Assembly (NCBI GenBank): GCA_964355545.1
Contig: CAYHEK010000037.1
Span: forward strand, 1 to 14,328
Source of the DNA: JAPLGE01 sp964355545
GTDB taxonomy: Bacteria > Bipolaricaulota > Bipolaricaulia > UBA7950 > UBA9294
Direction of reading: 5' to 3'
DNA length: 14,328 nucleotides
Positions 1-7,110 of this stretch are shown piece after piece; position 1 is the stretch's first letter, and the number at the start of each line of letters is the position of its first letter. The position numbers and the translations under genes are program-made. The notes below the pieces were generated by a model, which saw nothing but the letters and a program-made list of their open reading frames with translations, was not told where the DNA came from and made no database searches.

Positions 1-31
1 ACAATACGTCGAGTAGGCGACTGCATCCCCG

Positions 32-66
32 GGCGGGACCCAAGAGCGGGTCCCGCCTTTCTCTTT
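32..66 (+). terminator. Intrinsic terminator, plus orientation
   Basis: A perfect 10-bp inverted repeat (GGCGGGACCC at 32-41, GGGTCCCGCC at 48-57) with a 6-nt loop is followed on the plus strand by a T-rich run (TTTCTCTTT, 58-66). This is the form of a rho-independent terminator for a plus-strand gene ending left of the window. Read on the minus strand the hairpin has no following T-run, so it is a weaker stop for the histidine kinase mRNA, whose stop codon touches it at 66-68. Confidence 0.8.
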
Positions 67-1388
67 CAGGCCGCGTTCCCTGCGACCTTGAGGGTGAACC
101 GGAAGCAGGCCCCTTCGCCTTCTGCGTTCTCCGCCCAGATCCGCCCGCCGTGCGCCTCGACGAGGGCCTTGGCGATCGCAAGGCCTAACCCGGCCCCGCC
201 GCACGTGCGCGCCTTGTCCGCCCGCCAGAAGCGGTCGAAGGCGTGGGCGAGGTCCTCGCTCGAGAGCCCCGGCCCGGTGTCGTAGACGCTCACCTCGACC
301 GATTGAGCCTCCTCGCGCCGGGCCGCGACGCGGATCGTCCCGCCCGGGGGCGTGTAGCGGATGGCGTTTGAGAGGAGGTTTAAGAGGACCTGTTCCACGC
401 GCTGGTCGTCGGCGAGGACCGGCGGGAGGTCGTCCGCAACCTCGACGAGGAACCTCACCTCGTCGTCCTCGAGTTCGACCCCGATCGTCGCGCGGATCCG
501 CTCGAGGACCGTGCGAAGGTCGCACGGTGCAAGGTGGAGAGAGAGGGCTCCCGCGTCGGCGAGGGCGAGCTCCTGGAGGTCGGCGACAAGGCGGGTCGTC
601 AAGAGGACTTTGTCGTGGAGCGCGGCGAAGTTCTCCTGCGTCGGCTCGAGGACCCCGTCCCTCAGCCCCTCGAGGCCGGCGCGGACGATGCTGATCGGCG
701 TCCGCAGTTCGTGCGCCACGTCGGCGATCATCTGGCGCTTGGTCTCCTCCGCCCTCTCCAGGCTCGCCGCCATGGCGTTGAACGAATCGGCCAGGCGCCC
801 GAGCTCGTCGCGGCTTTGGACCGAAACGCGCTTGCTCAAGTTCCCTTTGGCGATGTCGCTCGCGGCGGCCGCAAGCCGCCTCATGGGGTCAGTCAACTGG
901 CGGAGGAGGAGGGCGGCGAGGATCACTCCGGCCAGGGCGGCGACCCACGCGGCGATCCAGAGGGCGCGGGTCACCGCGCCGAGGAACCGCCCTTCGAGGG
1001 AGCTCGCCCACGGAGCGGGCGGCTGGGGGAGGAGGCGGCCCACAACCTCGCCGCTTGACTCGATCGGAAGCCCCTGCGCAAGGTCCTGCGGCGGCACGCG
1101 GTCGCCCACGCGGCTCGGGTCCGGCGAGGCGATGACTACGCCATCCCGGTTGACGAGAACGAACGGGAACGGCTGACGGCCTTGCAAGAGGAGTCGCTCG
1201 AGGCCCTCCCAGCTCCCGCGGCGTCCGTAGTAGTCGGAGAGGAACTTAACCGAGACTGCTCCCTGGTTCCGCGCGCTCCGCCGCGCGAAGTCGGCGAAGG
1301 CGCGGTCGATCGAGTGGCTGAGGAGGAGGTACCCCAGGCCGGTCGTGAGGGCGATGATTGCGGCGAAGGAGACGAGGACCTTCGTCTG
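66..1388 (-). CDS. Membrane sensor histidine kinase (HAMP, HisKA, HATPase), N-terminus lost in assembly gap
   Basis: Sensor kinase that would autophosphorylate on His and pass the phosphate to the response regulator encoded just upstream. 440 residues are visible; numbers below count from the first visible residue (Q, codon 1388-1386). A membrane helix lies at about 4-23. A roughly 118-residue outside domain follows, with a PAS/Cache-like stretch (VLVNRDGVVIASPD, 77-90). The second membrane helix is at about 142-163, then a HAMP linker (about 164-215). The H-box is DVAHELRTP with His226. The N-box holds N337 and N341, G1 is DTGPG (370-374), the F-box is FDRFW, and G2 is GAGLGL (398-403). All catalytic boxes are intact. 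The architecture resembles BaeS-type kinases. The start codon is in the N run, so this entry is 5'-partial, probably by only a few residues because the first helix is already seen. The signal is unknown. Confidence 0.9.
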   Translation of the reverse strand, partial: QTKVLVSFAAIIALTTGLGYLLLSHSIDRAFADFARRSARNQGAVSVKFLSDYYGRRGSWEGLERLLLQGRQPFPFVLVNRDGVVIASPDPSRVGDRVPPQDLAQGLPIESSGEVVGRLLPQPPAPWASSLEGRFLGAVTRALWIAAWVAALAGVILAALLLRQLTDPMRRLAAAASDIAKGNLSKRVSVQSRDELGRLADSFNAMAASLERAEETKRQMIADVAHELRTPISIVRAGLEGLRDGVLEPTQENFAALHDKVLLTTRLVADLQELALADAGALSLHLAPCDLRTVLERIRATIGVELEDDEVRFLVEVADDLPPVLADDQRVEQVLLNLLSNAIRYTPPGGTIRVAARREEAQSVEVSVYDTGPGLSSEDLAHAFDRFWRADKARTCGGAGLGLAIAKALVEAHGGRIWAENAEGEGACFRFTLKVAGNAA

Positions 1389-1488
1389 NNNNNNNNNNNN
1401 NNNNNNNNNNNNNNNNNNNNNNNNNNNNNNNNNNNNNNNNNNNNNNNNNNNNNNNNNNNNNNNNNNNNNNNNNNNNNNNNNNNNNNNN
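1389..1488. other. Assembly gap (100 N)
   Basis: Exactly 100 unknown bases, the usual placeholder for a scaffold join of unknown length. The gap lies between the DNA-binding domain of the response regulator and the first membrane helix of the histidine kinase. From the usual OmpR-family length I expect about 25-30 missing regulator residues plus a short kinase N-terminus, so the true gap may be near 100-150 bp. That estimate is an inference. Confidence 0.98.
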
Positions 1489-2087
1489 AGGCGCTTCACG
1501 TGGGAGTCGATCGAGCGCTCGAAGCTCTCGTAGGTCCTCCCGCGCAGGGCCTCGAGGAGTTCAAGGCGCGTGAAGGCTTGCCCGGGGTGTTCCAAGAGGA
1601 AGGCGAGAAGGTCGAACTCCATCGGGCTCAGCTCGACCGGCCGGCCGTCGACCCACGCCGCGTGCTGGGAGAGGTCGAGGCGGATCCCTCTCACCTCGAG
1701 GACTGAAGGCCTCCCGCCCCTCCCCTCCGCGCGGCGGAGGACCGCTCGCACGCGCGCCTCGAGTTCCCGTGCGCTGAACGGTTTGACCACGTAGTCATCC
1801 GCTCCCCATTCCAGGCCCTTCACTCGGTCTCCCTCGTCGGCGCGGGCGGTGAGGAGGATGATGGGAACCTTCGATCTCGTCCGAATCCTTCTTGCGACTT
1901 CGAGGCCGTCGAGACCGGGGAGCATCCAGTCGAGGATCACGAGGTCGGGCGGGTCGGCCTCGAATCGCGCGAGGGCGCTCGGCCCGTCGGAGGCCGCGGA
2001 GACGCGGAAACCGGCCTGCTCGAGGTACCCCCGCACGAGCCCGGCCACCCACGCCTCATCGTCGACCACGAGGACATGTGGACTCAT
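1489..2087 (-). CDS. OmpR/PhoB-family response regulator, C-terminus lost in assembly gap
   Basis: Two-component DNA-binding regulator. 199 residues are visible, and the next codon reads CTN, which is Leu whatever the missing base. The receiver domain (about 4-118) has acidic pocket D9/D10, phospho-acceptor D53 in LDWMLPGLDG, T80 and K102 (KPF). The winged-helix output domain starts near 128 and shows the family motifs LSPMEFDLL (153-161) and SIDSHVKR (192-199), so only the last wing strand and tail are missing. The ATG at 2087 overlaps the stop of the upstream aminotransferase gene in an ATGA junction, implying translational coupling. The histidine kinase follows and is the obvious partner. 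The single reading frame through the N run is an artefact of gap length; these are two proteins in all known OmpR-type pairs. Confidence 0.92.
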
Positions 2088-3388
2088 GTGTGTCTTTGCA
2101 GGTCCGTTTCTTGCGTGCGCGCCATCTTCCCGAGGGCCGCGAGCAGGCGGTCTACCTCGTCCTCGGTGTTGTAGTGGGCGATCCCGACGCGCACGAGGCC
2201 GCCCTTGTCCTCGAGGCCGAGCCGTTCTGTGACCGCGACGGCGTAGAAGTTCCCGTCCCAGACGAAGATGTTCTCGTTGTCGAGCCGGCGGGCGACCTCG
2301 GCCGGGGCGAGACCGTCCAGGGTGAAGGAGACAGTGGGGACGCGCCCGTCGAGACGTTCTGGGTTCGTGATCCCGTAGATGCGCAGGCCGGGGATCCTTT
2401 CAAGGCCAGTGAGGAGCCGTCGGCAGAGGGCGCGCTCGTAGGCGCGGATCGCGGCGAGTCCCGCCACGAGGTCCGCCCGCCGGCCGGCGAGGGGTGCGAA
2501 GTCCTTCCTTGACTCCTCTCCGAACCGCCGTCCGACCGAGGCGAGGTAGTCCACGGCGGCGCTTGCTCCAGCGATGCCCTCGAAGTTCGGTGTCCCGGTC
2601 TCGAACTTGTCGGGGGGATCGTCGCTCGCGGGGCGGACCTTGGAGGCAGGAAGCTCCGCGAGGAGGTCGTAGCGGCCGTACAGGGCGCCCAGGTGAGGAC
2701 CGAAGAACTTGTACGCCGAACAGACGAGGAAGTCGCAATCAAGGGCCACGACGTCGATCGGGCCGTGCGGCGCGTAGTGAACGGCGTCCACGTACACCCA
2801 CGCCCCGACCGCGTGGGCGAGTTCCCCGATCGCGCGCACGTCGTTCGTCGTCCCGACGGCGTTCGAGGCGTAGCCGCAGGCGACGAGCCGGGTGCGGCGC
2901 GTGATCGCCTCCTCGAGGCTCTCCCAGTTTAAGGTGCAGTCTGTCGGGTCGAAGTCGACCTCGCGGACGACGGCCCCTCGCTCGCGCAGGGCGAGCCACG
3001 GCGCGACGTTCGCGTCGTGGTCAAGCCGGGTGACGACGATCTCGTCTCCCTTCTTCAGGGTTGCGCCGACGGCGCGGCTTATGCGAAAGGTGAGGGTCGT
3101 CATGTTGGGCCCGAAGACGATCTCCTCCGGCCGGCGCGCATGGAGGAAGTCGGCGAGGGCGAGGCGGGCCTCGGCCACGGTCTCGTCCGTGCGACGGCTG
3201 TGGTGGAAGGCGCCGTGAGCGTTGCTGTTTCTCTCCACGAGGTAGCGGCGCATCGCCTCGATGACCGACCCGTGCACCTGCGTCCCTCCCGGGCCGTCGA
3301 AGAAGACGATCGGCCGGCCCGCGAGCGTCTCTTGGAGGGCGGGGAACTCCGCGCGCAGGGAGGAGACGGCTTTCTTGTCCAAGGGCAT
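2084..3388 (-). CDS. Class V PLP-dependent aminotransferase, cysteine-desulfurase-like family without catalytic Cys
   Basis: A 434-residue fold-type I PLP enzyme. The PLP lysine is K227 in SAYKFFG, the ring-nitrogen aspartate is D201 in YVDAVHYAPH with H204, and the stacking histidine is H124 in RLDHDANV. The N-terminal FFDGPGGTQ and NSNAHGAFHHS segments and the overall sequence match the 'cysteine desulfurase family, VC1184-like' subgroup (TIGR01976 in my memory). NifS/IscS/SufS need an active-site Cys in the C-terminal third. Here residues 340-434 hold none, so sulfur transfer from cysteine is doubtful and the substrate is unknown. The ATG at 3388 has an AGGAGG site (3397-3402) 8 nt upstream. 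The gene overlaps the response regulator by 4 nt (ATGA), so the enzyme and the two-component system are probably co-transcribed. A different class V aminotransferase is transcribed divergently next door. Confidence 0.88.
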   Translation of the reverse strand: MPLDKKAVSSLRAEFPALQETLAGRPIVFFDGPGGTQVHGSVIEAMRRYLVERNSNAHGAFHHSRRTDETVAEARLALADFLHARRPEEIVFGPNMTTLTFRISRAVGATLKKGDEIVVTRLDHDANVAPWLALRERGAVVREVDFDPTDCTLNWESLEEAITRRTRLVACGYASNAVGTTNDVRAIGELAHAVGAWVYVDAVHYAPHGPIDVVALDCDFLVCSAYKFFGPHLGALYGRYDLLAELPASKVRPASDDPPDKFETGTPNFEGIAGASAAVDYLASVGRRFGEESRKDFAPLAGRRADLVAGLAAIRAYERALCRRLLTGLERIPGLRIYGITNPERLDGRVPTVSFTLDGLAPAEVARRLDNENIFVWDGNFYAVAVTERLGLEDKGGLVRVGIAHYNTEDEVDRLLAALGKMARTQETDLQRHT

Positions 3389-3550
3389 CGTTCAGTCCTC
3401 CTTACGATATTCTCTGGATGAGGCCGGCCGCCCCCGGCTCATCGCTCCCAAGGCCACTCCCCGGTGGCGGCGAGGAGATCGGATCGAACTCGATGGGTCC
3501 ATATCCCGATTCTAGTCCCTGCGAGGGTACTCCTCACGGCCGCGCTGAGA

Positions 3551-3569
3551 AGAGCCTGGGGAAGGCTCT
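3551..3569 (+). repeat. 7-bp inverted repeat (hairpin) upstream of epimerase-like gene
   Basis: AGAGCCT (3551-3557) and AGGCTCT (3563-3569) form a perfect 7-bp stem with a GGGGA loop. No T-run follows on either strand, so it is not a typical terminator. It lies 17 bp left of a second, stronger hairpin. Confidence 0.55.
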
Positions 3570-3586
3570 CGCAAGTTCGATCCTGG

Positions 3587-3613
3587 GCGTGCGCCTCGCG
3601 GGGAGGCGCACGC
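3587..3613 (+). repeat. 11-bp perfect GC-rich inverted repeat (hairpin) upstream of epimerase-like gene
   Basis: GCGTGCGCCTC (3587-3597) and GAGGCGCACGC (3603-3613) form a perfect 11-bp stem with a 5-nt GCGGG loop, ending 46 bp before the ATG at 3660. There is no T-run on either strand. It may be a leader RNA structure or a palindromic protein site; the sequence alone does not say which. Confidence 0.65.
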
Positions 3614-3659
3614 GCGCGGCGGAGGATTCCGGTACCATGCCGTCGCTCGAGGAGGATGG

Positions 3660-4850
3660 ATGGATAAGAGAGAAGGAAGAGGGACGAGGCTCCGCGACCT
3701 CTTTCTCCTGCGAGAAGACGTCGTCTTCTTGAACCACGGTTCGTTCGGGGCCTGCCCGAAGTCCGTCTTCGAGGCATACCAGCGCTGGCAGAGGGAACTT
3801 GAGGAGGAGCCCGTCCTCTTTCTCGACCGGCGCTTCGCCACCCTGATGGCCGAGGCGCGCCTCGCCCTCGCATCCTACGTCGGTGCCGACCGCGACGACC
3901 TCGTCTTCACGACGAACGCCACAACGGCCATGAATATCGTCGCCCGCTCGCTCCCTCTCGCTGCCGGAGACGAGGTTCTCTCGACCGACCATGAGTACGG
4001 GGCAATCGACCGGACGTGGCGGCTCGTCTGCCAGCGGCGGGGCGCGACGTACGTTCGCGCGGAAGTCCCTGTTCCTCTTTGCTCTGCCGAGGATGTCGTC
4101 GAGGCCGTTTGGGCAAGGGTGACCCCGCGCACGCGCGTCTTCTCGGTCTCCCACATCACCTCGCCGACGGCGATCGTCTTCCCCGTAGCCGAGCTAGTCC
4201 GCCGCGCGCGGGAGGCGGGGATCGCGACCGTCGTGGATGGGGCCCACGCTCCGGGCCAGGTCGCCCTCGCTCTCGACCGCCTCGGGGCCGACTTCTACGC
4301 GGGGAACTGCCACAAGTGGATGATGGCCCCTAAGGGGGCCGGGTTCCTCCACGCTCGCAGGGAGTGCCAAGGGCTCCTCGAGCCCCTTGTCGTCTCCTGG
4401 GGCTGGGAGGCGGAGAAGCCGGGTCCTTCGCGATTCGTCGATCACCACGAGTGGCAAGGCACGCGGGACGTCGCCGCGTTCCTCAGCGTTCCCGAGGCGA
4501 TCCGCTTCATGGCCGAGCACCACTGGGACGAGGTCCGGAAGCGCTGCCACATGCTTCTACGCCGGGCGCGCGCGGCCGTGACCGAGGCGACCGACCTTTT
4601 CCCCCTCACCCCGGACTCCTCAGACTGGTACGTCCAGATGGCCGCCTTCCCCCTTCCCACCGTGGCCGCGAAGGAGTTCCAGCGCCTCCTCTTCGACGAG
4701 TTCCGGATCGAGATCCCCGTGATCCCGTGGAACGGCCGGTCTCTCCTCCGGCCCTCCGTCCAGGGATACAACACCGCCGAGGACGTCGACGCCCTCGGCG
4801 AGGCGCTCAAGGGGCTCCTTCCTCGCTTCTCCGACTGCGGACCCGGCTAG
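3660..4850 (+). CDS. Class V PLP-dependent aminotransferase, isopenicillin-N-epimerase-like
   Basis: A 396-residue PLP enzyme related to the CefD/isopenicillin-N-epimerase branch of class V aminotransferases. Features seen: FLNHGSFGACP (23-33), typical of this branch; H111 in TDHEYG (PLP stacking); D193 in VVDGAHAPGQ; the PLP lysine K219 in NCHKWM; and R364 in LRPSVQGYN, which would bind the substrate carboxylate. This branch covers epimerases, lyases and desulfhydrases acting on amino acids, so the actual reaction cannot be named. No beta-lactam genes are nearby, so penicillin synthesis is not implied. The start at 3660 has GGAGG at 3651-3655; a nearby ATG at 3656 is in another frame and lies against the Shine-Dalgarno site. 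It is the only plus-strand gene recognised, sits alone between leftward operons, and converges with the PfkB gene across an 84-bp gap. Confidence 0.88.
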   Translation: MDKREGRGTRLRDLFLLREDVVFLNHGSFGACPKSVFEAYQRWQRELEEEPVLFLDRRFATLMAEARLALASYVGADRDDLVFTTNATTAMNIVARSLPLAAGDEVLSTDHEYGAIDRTWRLVCQRRGATYVRAEVPVPLCSAEDVVEAVWARVTPRTRVFSVSHITSPTAIVFPVAELVRRAREAGIATVVDGAHAPGQVALALDRLGADFYAGNCHKWMMAPKGAGFLHARRECQGLLEPLVVSWGWEAEKPGPSRFVDHHEWQGTRDVAAFLSVPEAIRFMAEHHWDEVRKRCHMLLRRARAAVTEATDLFPLTPDSSDWYVQMAAFPLPTVAAKEFQRLLFDEFRIEIPVIPWNGRSLLRPSVQGYNTAEDVDALGEALKGLLPRFSDCGPG

Positions 4851-4934
4851 CTGGGAGGGGCGAGGGGAACCGTCGGATGACGGAGAAGAACCCGCCTTGA
4901 TCCTGACGCTTCGTCTCGCGCTTGGCTGGTGCCC
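4851..4934. other. Convergent gap with small hairpin
   Basis: Between the stops of the rightward epimerase-like gene and the leftward PfkB gene. It contains a small stem CCGTC/GACGG with loop GGAT (4870-4883). No clear T-run follows on either strand, so I do not call a rho-independent terminator. Nothing else is seen. Confidence 0.4.
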
Positions 4935-6086
4935 TTATGAGGACGGCGAGGCGTCGCGCGGGCCGAGGAGGACCCCGGTAGGGCCATGCTCTTCCCAGTC
5001 ACCGCGAGCGACCGGGAGGTGAGGCCAACCTCTCTTAATACGCTCAAGCGTCTCGTCGAGCGGGCGGACCCCGCTCGTCGAGTCCGCCGCCTCGACCGAG
5101 CAGGCGGCGACGGCCGCGGCGAGGGTGATCGTCTCCTCGGGAGAAAAGCTGCGGAGAAGGCCGGCGAGGAATCCGGCGACGGCCGCGTCCCCCGCGCCGG
5201 TCGTGCCGGCGGGGGTCACCGCGAAGGCAGGAGCCCAGACCTCGCGGCTTCCCCAACGCGAGCCAAGCTCCACTCGCCGGCCGGACGGAAGCCTCTCCTC
5301 CGAGGCCGTGCGCAGGTAGAGGCCCTGAGGGCCGAGCTTGAGGACAAAGAGGCGGGCCCCGGAGTCAAGAGCCCACCGGGCAAGAGGCTCGAGATCTGTC
5401 GGTATCTCGAGTGGAGAGGTCCGGCCGTGCGCCGGCAGGTCTTTGAGCATGAACGCAAGTTCGTCGAGGCTCGGGATGAACAGGTCCACGTGGGGGAGGA
5501 CGCGTTCGAGGAACCCTTGCCAGTCGGCGCGCCCTGCTTCGGCGTCGGGATCGGGAAACGCGAGGTCGAGTGAAGTGAGGAATCCCGCCTCGTGGACGGC
5601 TCCCAGCCACTCCGCGAATCGGCGCCCGCCGTCGCGGTAGACCCGGCGCATGAACGGGGGATACCCGAAGTGGAGGATCTTTCCCTCGTCGAGCAGGGAC
5701 GGATCGATCTCGGCGGGGTGGAATCGGTCGTTCGCGCCGGGGTGGTGAAGGAACGCGCGATCCTTCCCAGGACGGGAGAGGACGAGCGTGTAGGACGTAG
5801 TCTCGCCTGGCGCCACGCGGACCCCGGGGAACGACCGGCCGGATCTCCTCGCAAGGAGGGTCCTCACGAGGTCGCCGAGCGGATCGTCTCCGACGAGCCC
5901 GACGAGCTCCGCATCGATCCCCAGGCGCTCGAGCGCCCCGCCGACGTTCGCCACGGCGCCGCCCGGCCACAGCTGCGCTCGGCCGACCTCGGCGGTTCGC
6001 CCGGGGGCAGGGCTCTTCGCGTCTCGAGGGAAGGAGGGGAGAAGGTCGACGCACAGGTGCCCGACGACGACCACCTCAGGAGCCAC
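4935..6086 (-). CDS. PfkB/ribokinase-family carbohydrate kinase (second kinase of the locus)
   Basis: ATP-dependent sugar kinase of 383 residues, cytoplasmic. The N-terminal PfkB signature is WPGGAVANVGGAL (40-52). The C-terminal signature TTGAGDAAVAGF (295-306) carries the anion hole and catalytic base D300. It is longer than typical PfkB kinases (about 300-330 residues). The extra length is partly a loop around 260-285 and a tail after about residue 350. Specificity cannot be read from the sequence; D-xylulose, D-tagatose-type or phosphorylated sugars are all possible. The start is GTG at 6086 with AGGGGG 8 nt upstream, and it overlaps the mutarotase-like gene by 11 bp, so it is the last gene of the sugar operon. 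Sequence divergence from the other PfkB protein in the locus argues against a recent duplication. Confidence 0.87.
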   Translation of the reverse strand: MAPEVVVVGHLCVDLLPSFPRDAKSPAPGRTAEVGRAQLWPGGAVANVGGALERLGIDAELVGLVGDDPLGDLVRTLLARRSGRSFPGVRVAPGETTSYTLVLSRPGKDRAFLHHPGANDRFHPAEIDPSLLDEGKILHFGYPPFMRRVYRDGGRRFAEWLGAVHEAGFLTSLDLAFPDPDAEAGRADWQGFLERVLPHVDLFIPSLDELAFMLKDLPAHGRTSPLEIPTDLEPLARWALDSGARLFVLKLGPQGLYLRTASEERLPSGRRVELGSRWGSREVWAPAFAVTPAGTTGAGDAAVAGFLAGLLRSFSPEETITLAAAVAACSVEAADSTSGVRPLDETLERIKRGWPHLPVARGDWEEHGPTGVLLGPRDASPSS

Positions 6087-7110
6087 GCTGCGGACCCCCT
6101 AGGACCGCTTGGATCGCCTCGCGCGTCGCCAGGAATCCGATCTCGAGCGTTGCGGCGAACGTTTCGCCGGGGAGGATCCGGCGGACCCGGCCGAGGCGAT
6201 TCTCCTCCTCGAAGCCCAAGACGAAAGAGGTTCCCGGCTCAAGGCCCAGGACGTACTCTCCTTCCCCGAGATGCTTCCACTGGGTGAGGTGAGGGAGCGT
6301 CTCCTTGTCGTAGCGCAGGTACGCGGCGAGGGCGAGGCGAGGGTTCACGAGCCCGACGGTGACGCGGCCGTCCGCGTCGGCCTCGGCGTCGTGGTGGAAG
6401 ACCTGCTCCCGGTACCCAGCCGTGGGCGCCTCGATCGTGCGCCACGTCGCGAGGCCGCGGGCGGCCTCGGCGTCCCGGGCGGTGACGCGGCTCTTGACGG
6501 AAAGGGTGCACCCTGAGTCGAGGAGGGGATACCCGAAGTTGCAGTGGTAGAGGAGCACGAAGGGGCTCTCGCGATGGCCGCGGTTCTCGATCTTGTCCTC
6601 GACCACAAGGTGACTCGCTCCATACTCTGTGCGGATCGTGCGGGTGAGCACGAGGTTGTCGCCGAAGAGTTCTGCGCTGCGCACTTCGCCCGCGAGTTCG
6701 AGGACGTAGCGTTCGTTCTGCCAGAAGCCCTCTGCGCGGACGAGGCGAGCCGGCGTGTTGCTCAACCGTCCGTGAGTGGGCCGCCCGTCGCTCGCCGGGC
6801 CGACGTTCTCCAGGCCGCAGGTCGCAAGAAGGCCCCCGGGGAACCGCCGCGCCCACCCGGCGGGCGTGTCCTGAAAGGCGTGCGGGTGGACGAGCCCGAT
6901 CGGCGAGCACCAGGTGAGGTTCGTGCCGCGGAGGCTCGCGCGGCCGAGGTCAAACCCTCGATCGATGTGGACGACGAAGTCGAGCCCTCCTCCGGTCGAG
7001 ATGCGGGCTTCCCTCACGCCGCGCCCGGGGCCGTCGATCGCCTCCACGAGGTCGATCGCGGCGAGCTGCCTCATATCGCCGACCCGCGCTAGGATCTCGT
7101 GTCGCTCCAC
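6076..7110 (-). CDS. DUF4432 family aldose-1-epimerase-like (galactose-mutarotase fold) protein
   Basis: A 344-residue protein matching the DUF4432 group of mutarotase-like beta-sandwich proteins. Recognisable segments are HIDRGFDLGRA (48-58), GLLATCGLENVG (93-104), HGRLSNTPA (113-121, with a likely sugar-binding His), LLYHCNFGYPLL (186-197) and LGLEPGTSFV (288-297), whose Glu sits where mutarotases keep their catalytic base. No signal peptide, so cytoplasmic. The likely role is to interconvert anomers of the imported aldose (or a related sugar) for the isomerase; this is inferred from fold and context, as the family is poorly characterised. The GTG start at 7110 has GAGGTG 5 nt upstream and lies inside the 3' end of the fructokinase-like gene (22-bp overlap). 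The 3' end overlaps the next kinase by 11 bp, so all three should be translated from one mRNA. Confidence 0.85.
   Translation of the reverse strand: MERHEILARVGDMRQLAAIDLVEAIDGPGRGVREARISTGGGLDFVVHIDRGFDLGRASLRGTNLTWCSPIGLVHPHAFQDTPAGWARRFPGGLLATCGLENVGPASDGRPTHGRLSNTPARLVRAEGFWQNERYVLELAGEVRSAELFGDNLVLTRTIRTEYGASHLVVEDKIENRGHRESPFVLLYHCNFGYPLLDSGCTLSVKSRVTARDAEAARGLATWRTIEAPTAGYREQVFHHDAEADADGRVTVGLVNPRLALAAYLRYDKETLPHLTQWKHLGEGEYVLGLEPGTSFVLGFEEENRLGRVRRILPGETFAATLEIGFLATREAIQAVLGGPQRGS

Larger units (their letters stand above)
3389..3659. other. Divergent intergenic region between two aminotransferase genes
   Basis: 271 bp that should hold the promoters for the leftward aminotransferase/two-component operon and the rightward epimerase-like gene. 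I see no convincing -35/-10 pair on either strand; TAGAAT on the minus strand (about 3515-3520) lacks a good -35 partner. Visible structures are a bulged repeat TGAG-G-CCGG / CCGGCTCA (3418-3440) in the leftward leader and two hairpins nearer the rightward gene (listed separately). Confidence 0.5.

Noticed and set aside
361..1176. Long plus-strand ORF opposite the histidine kinase
   Set aside because: Arg/Ser-rich composition with no domain, fully antisense to a kinase with all conserved boxes; a GC-rich shadow ORF.
66..2087. A single 673-residue hybrid response regulator/histidine kinase
   Set aside because: The frame passes through 100 N placeholders; each half is a normal separate protein that is truncated only at the gap.
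3534..4154. Minus-strand ORF opposite the epimerase-like gene
   Set aside because: Antisense of a gene with intact PLP motifs and a strong ribosome site; no family resemblance.
4870..4883. Bidirectional terminator in the convergent gap
   Set aside because: Only a 5-bp stem and no T-run on either strand.
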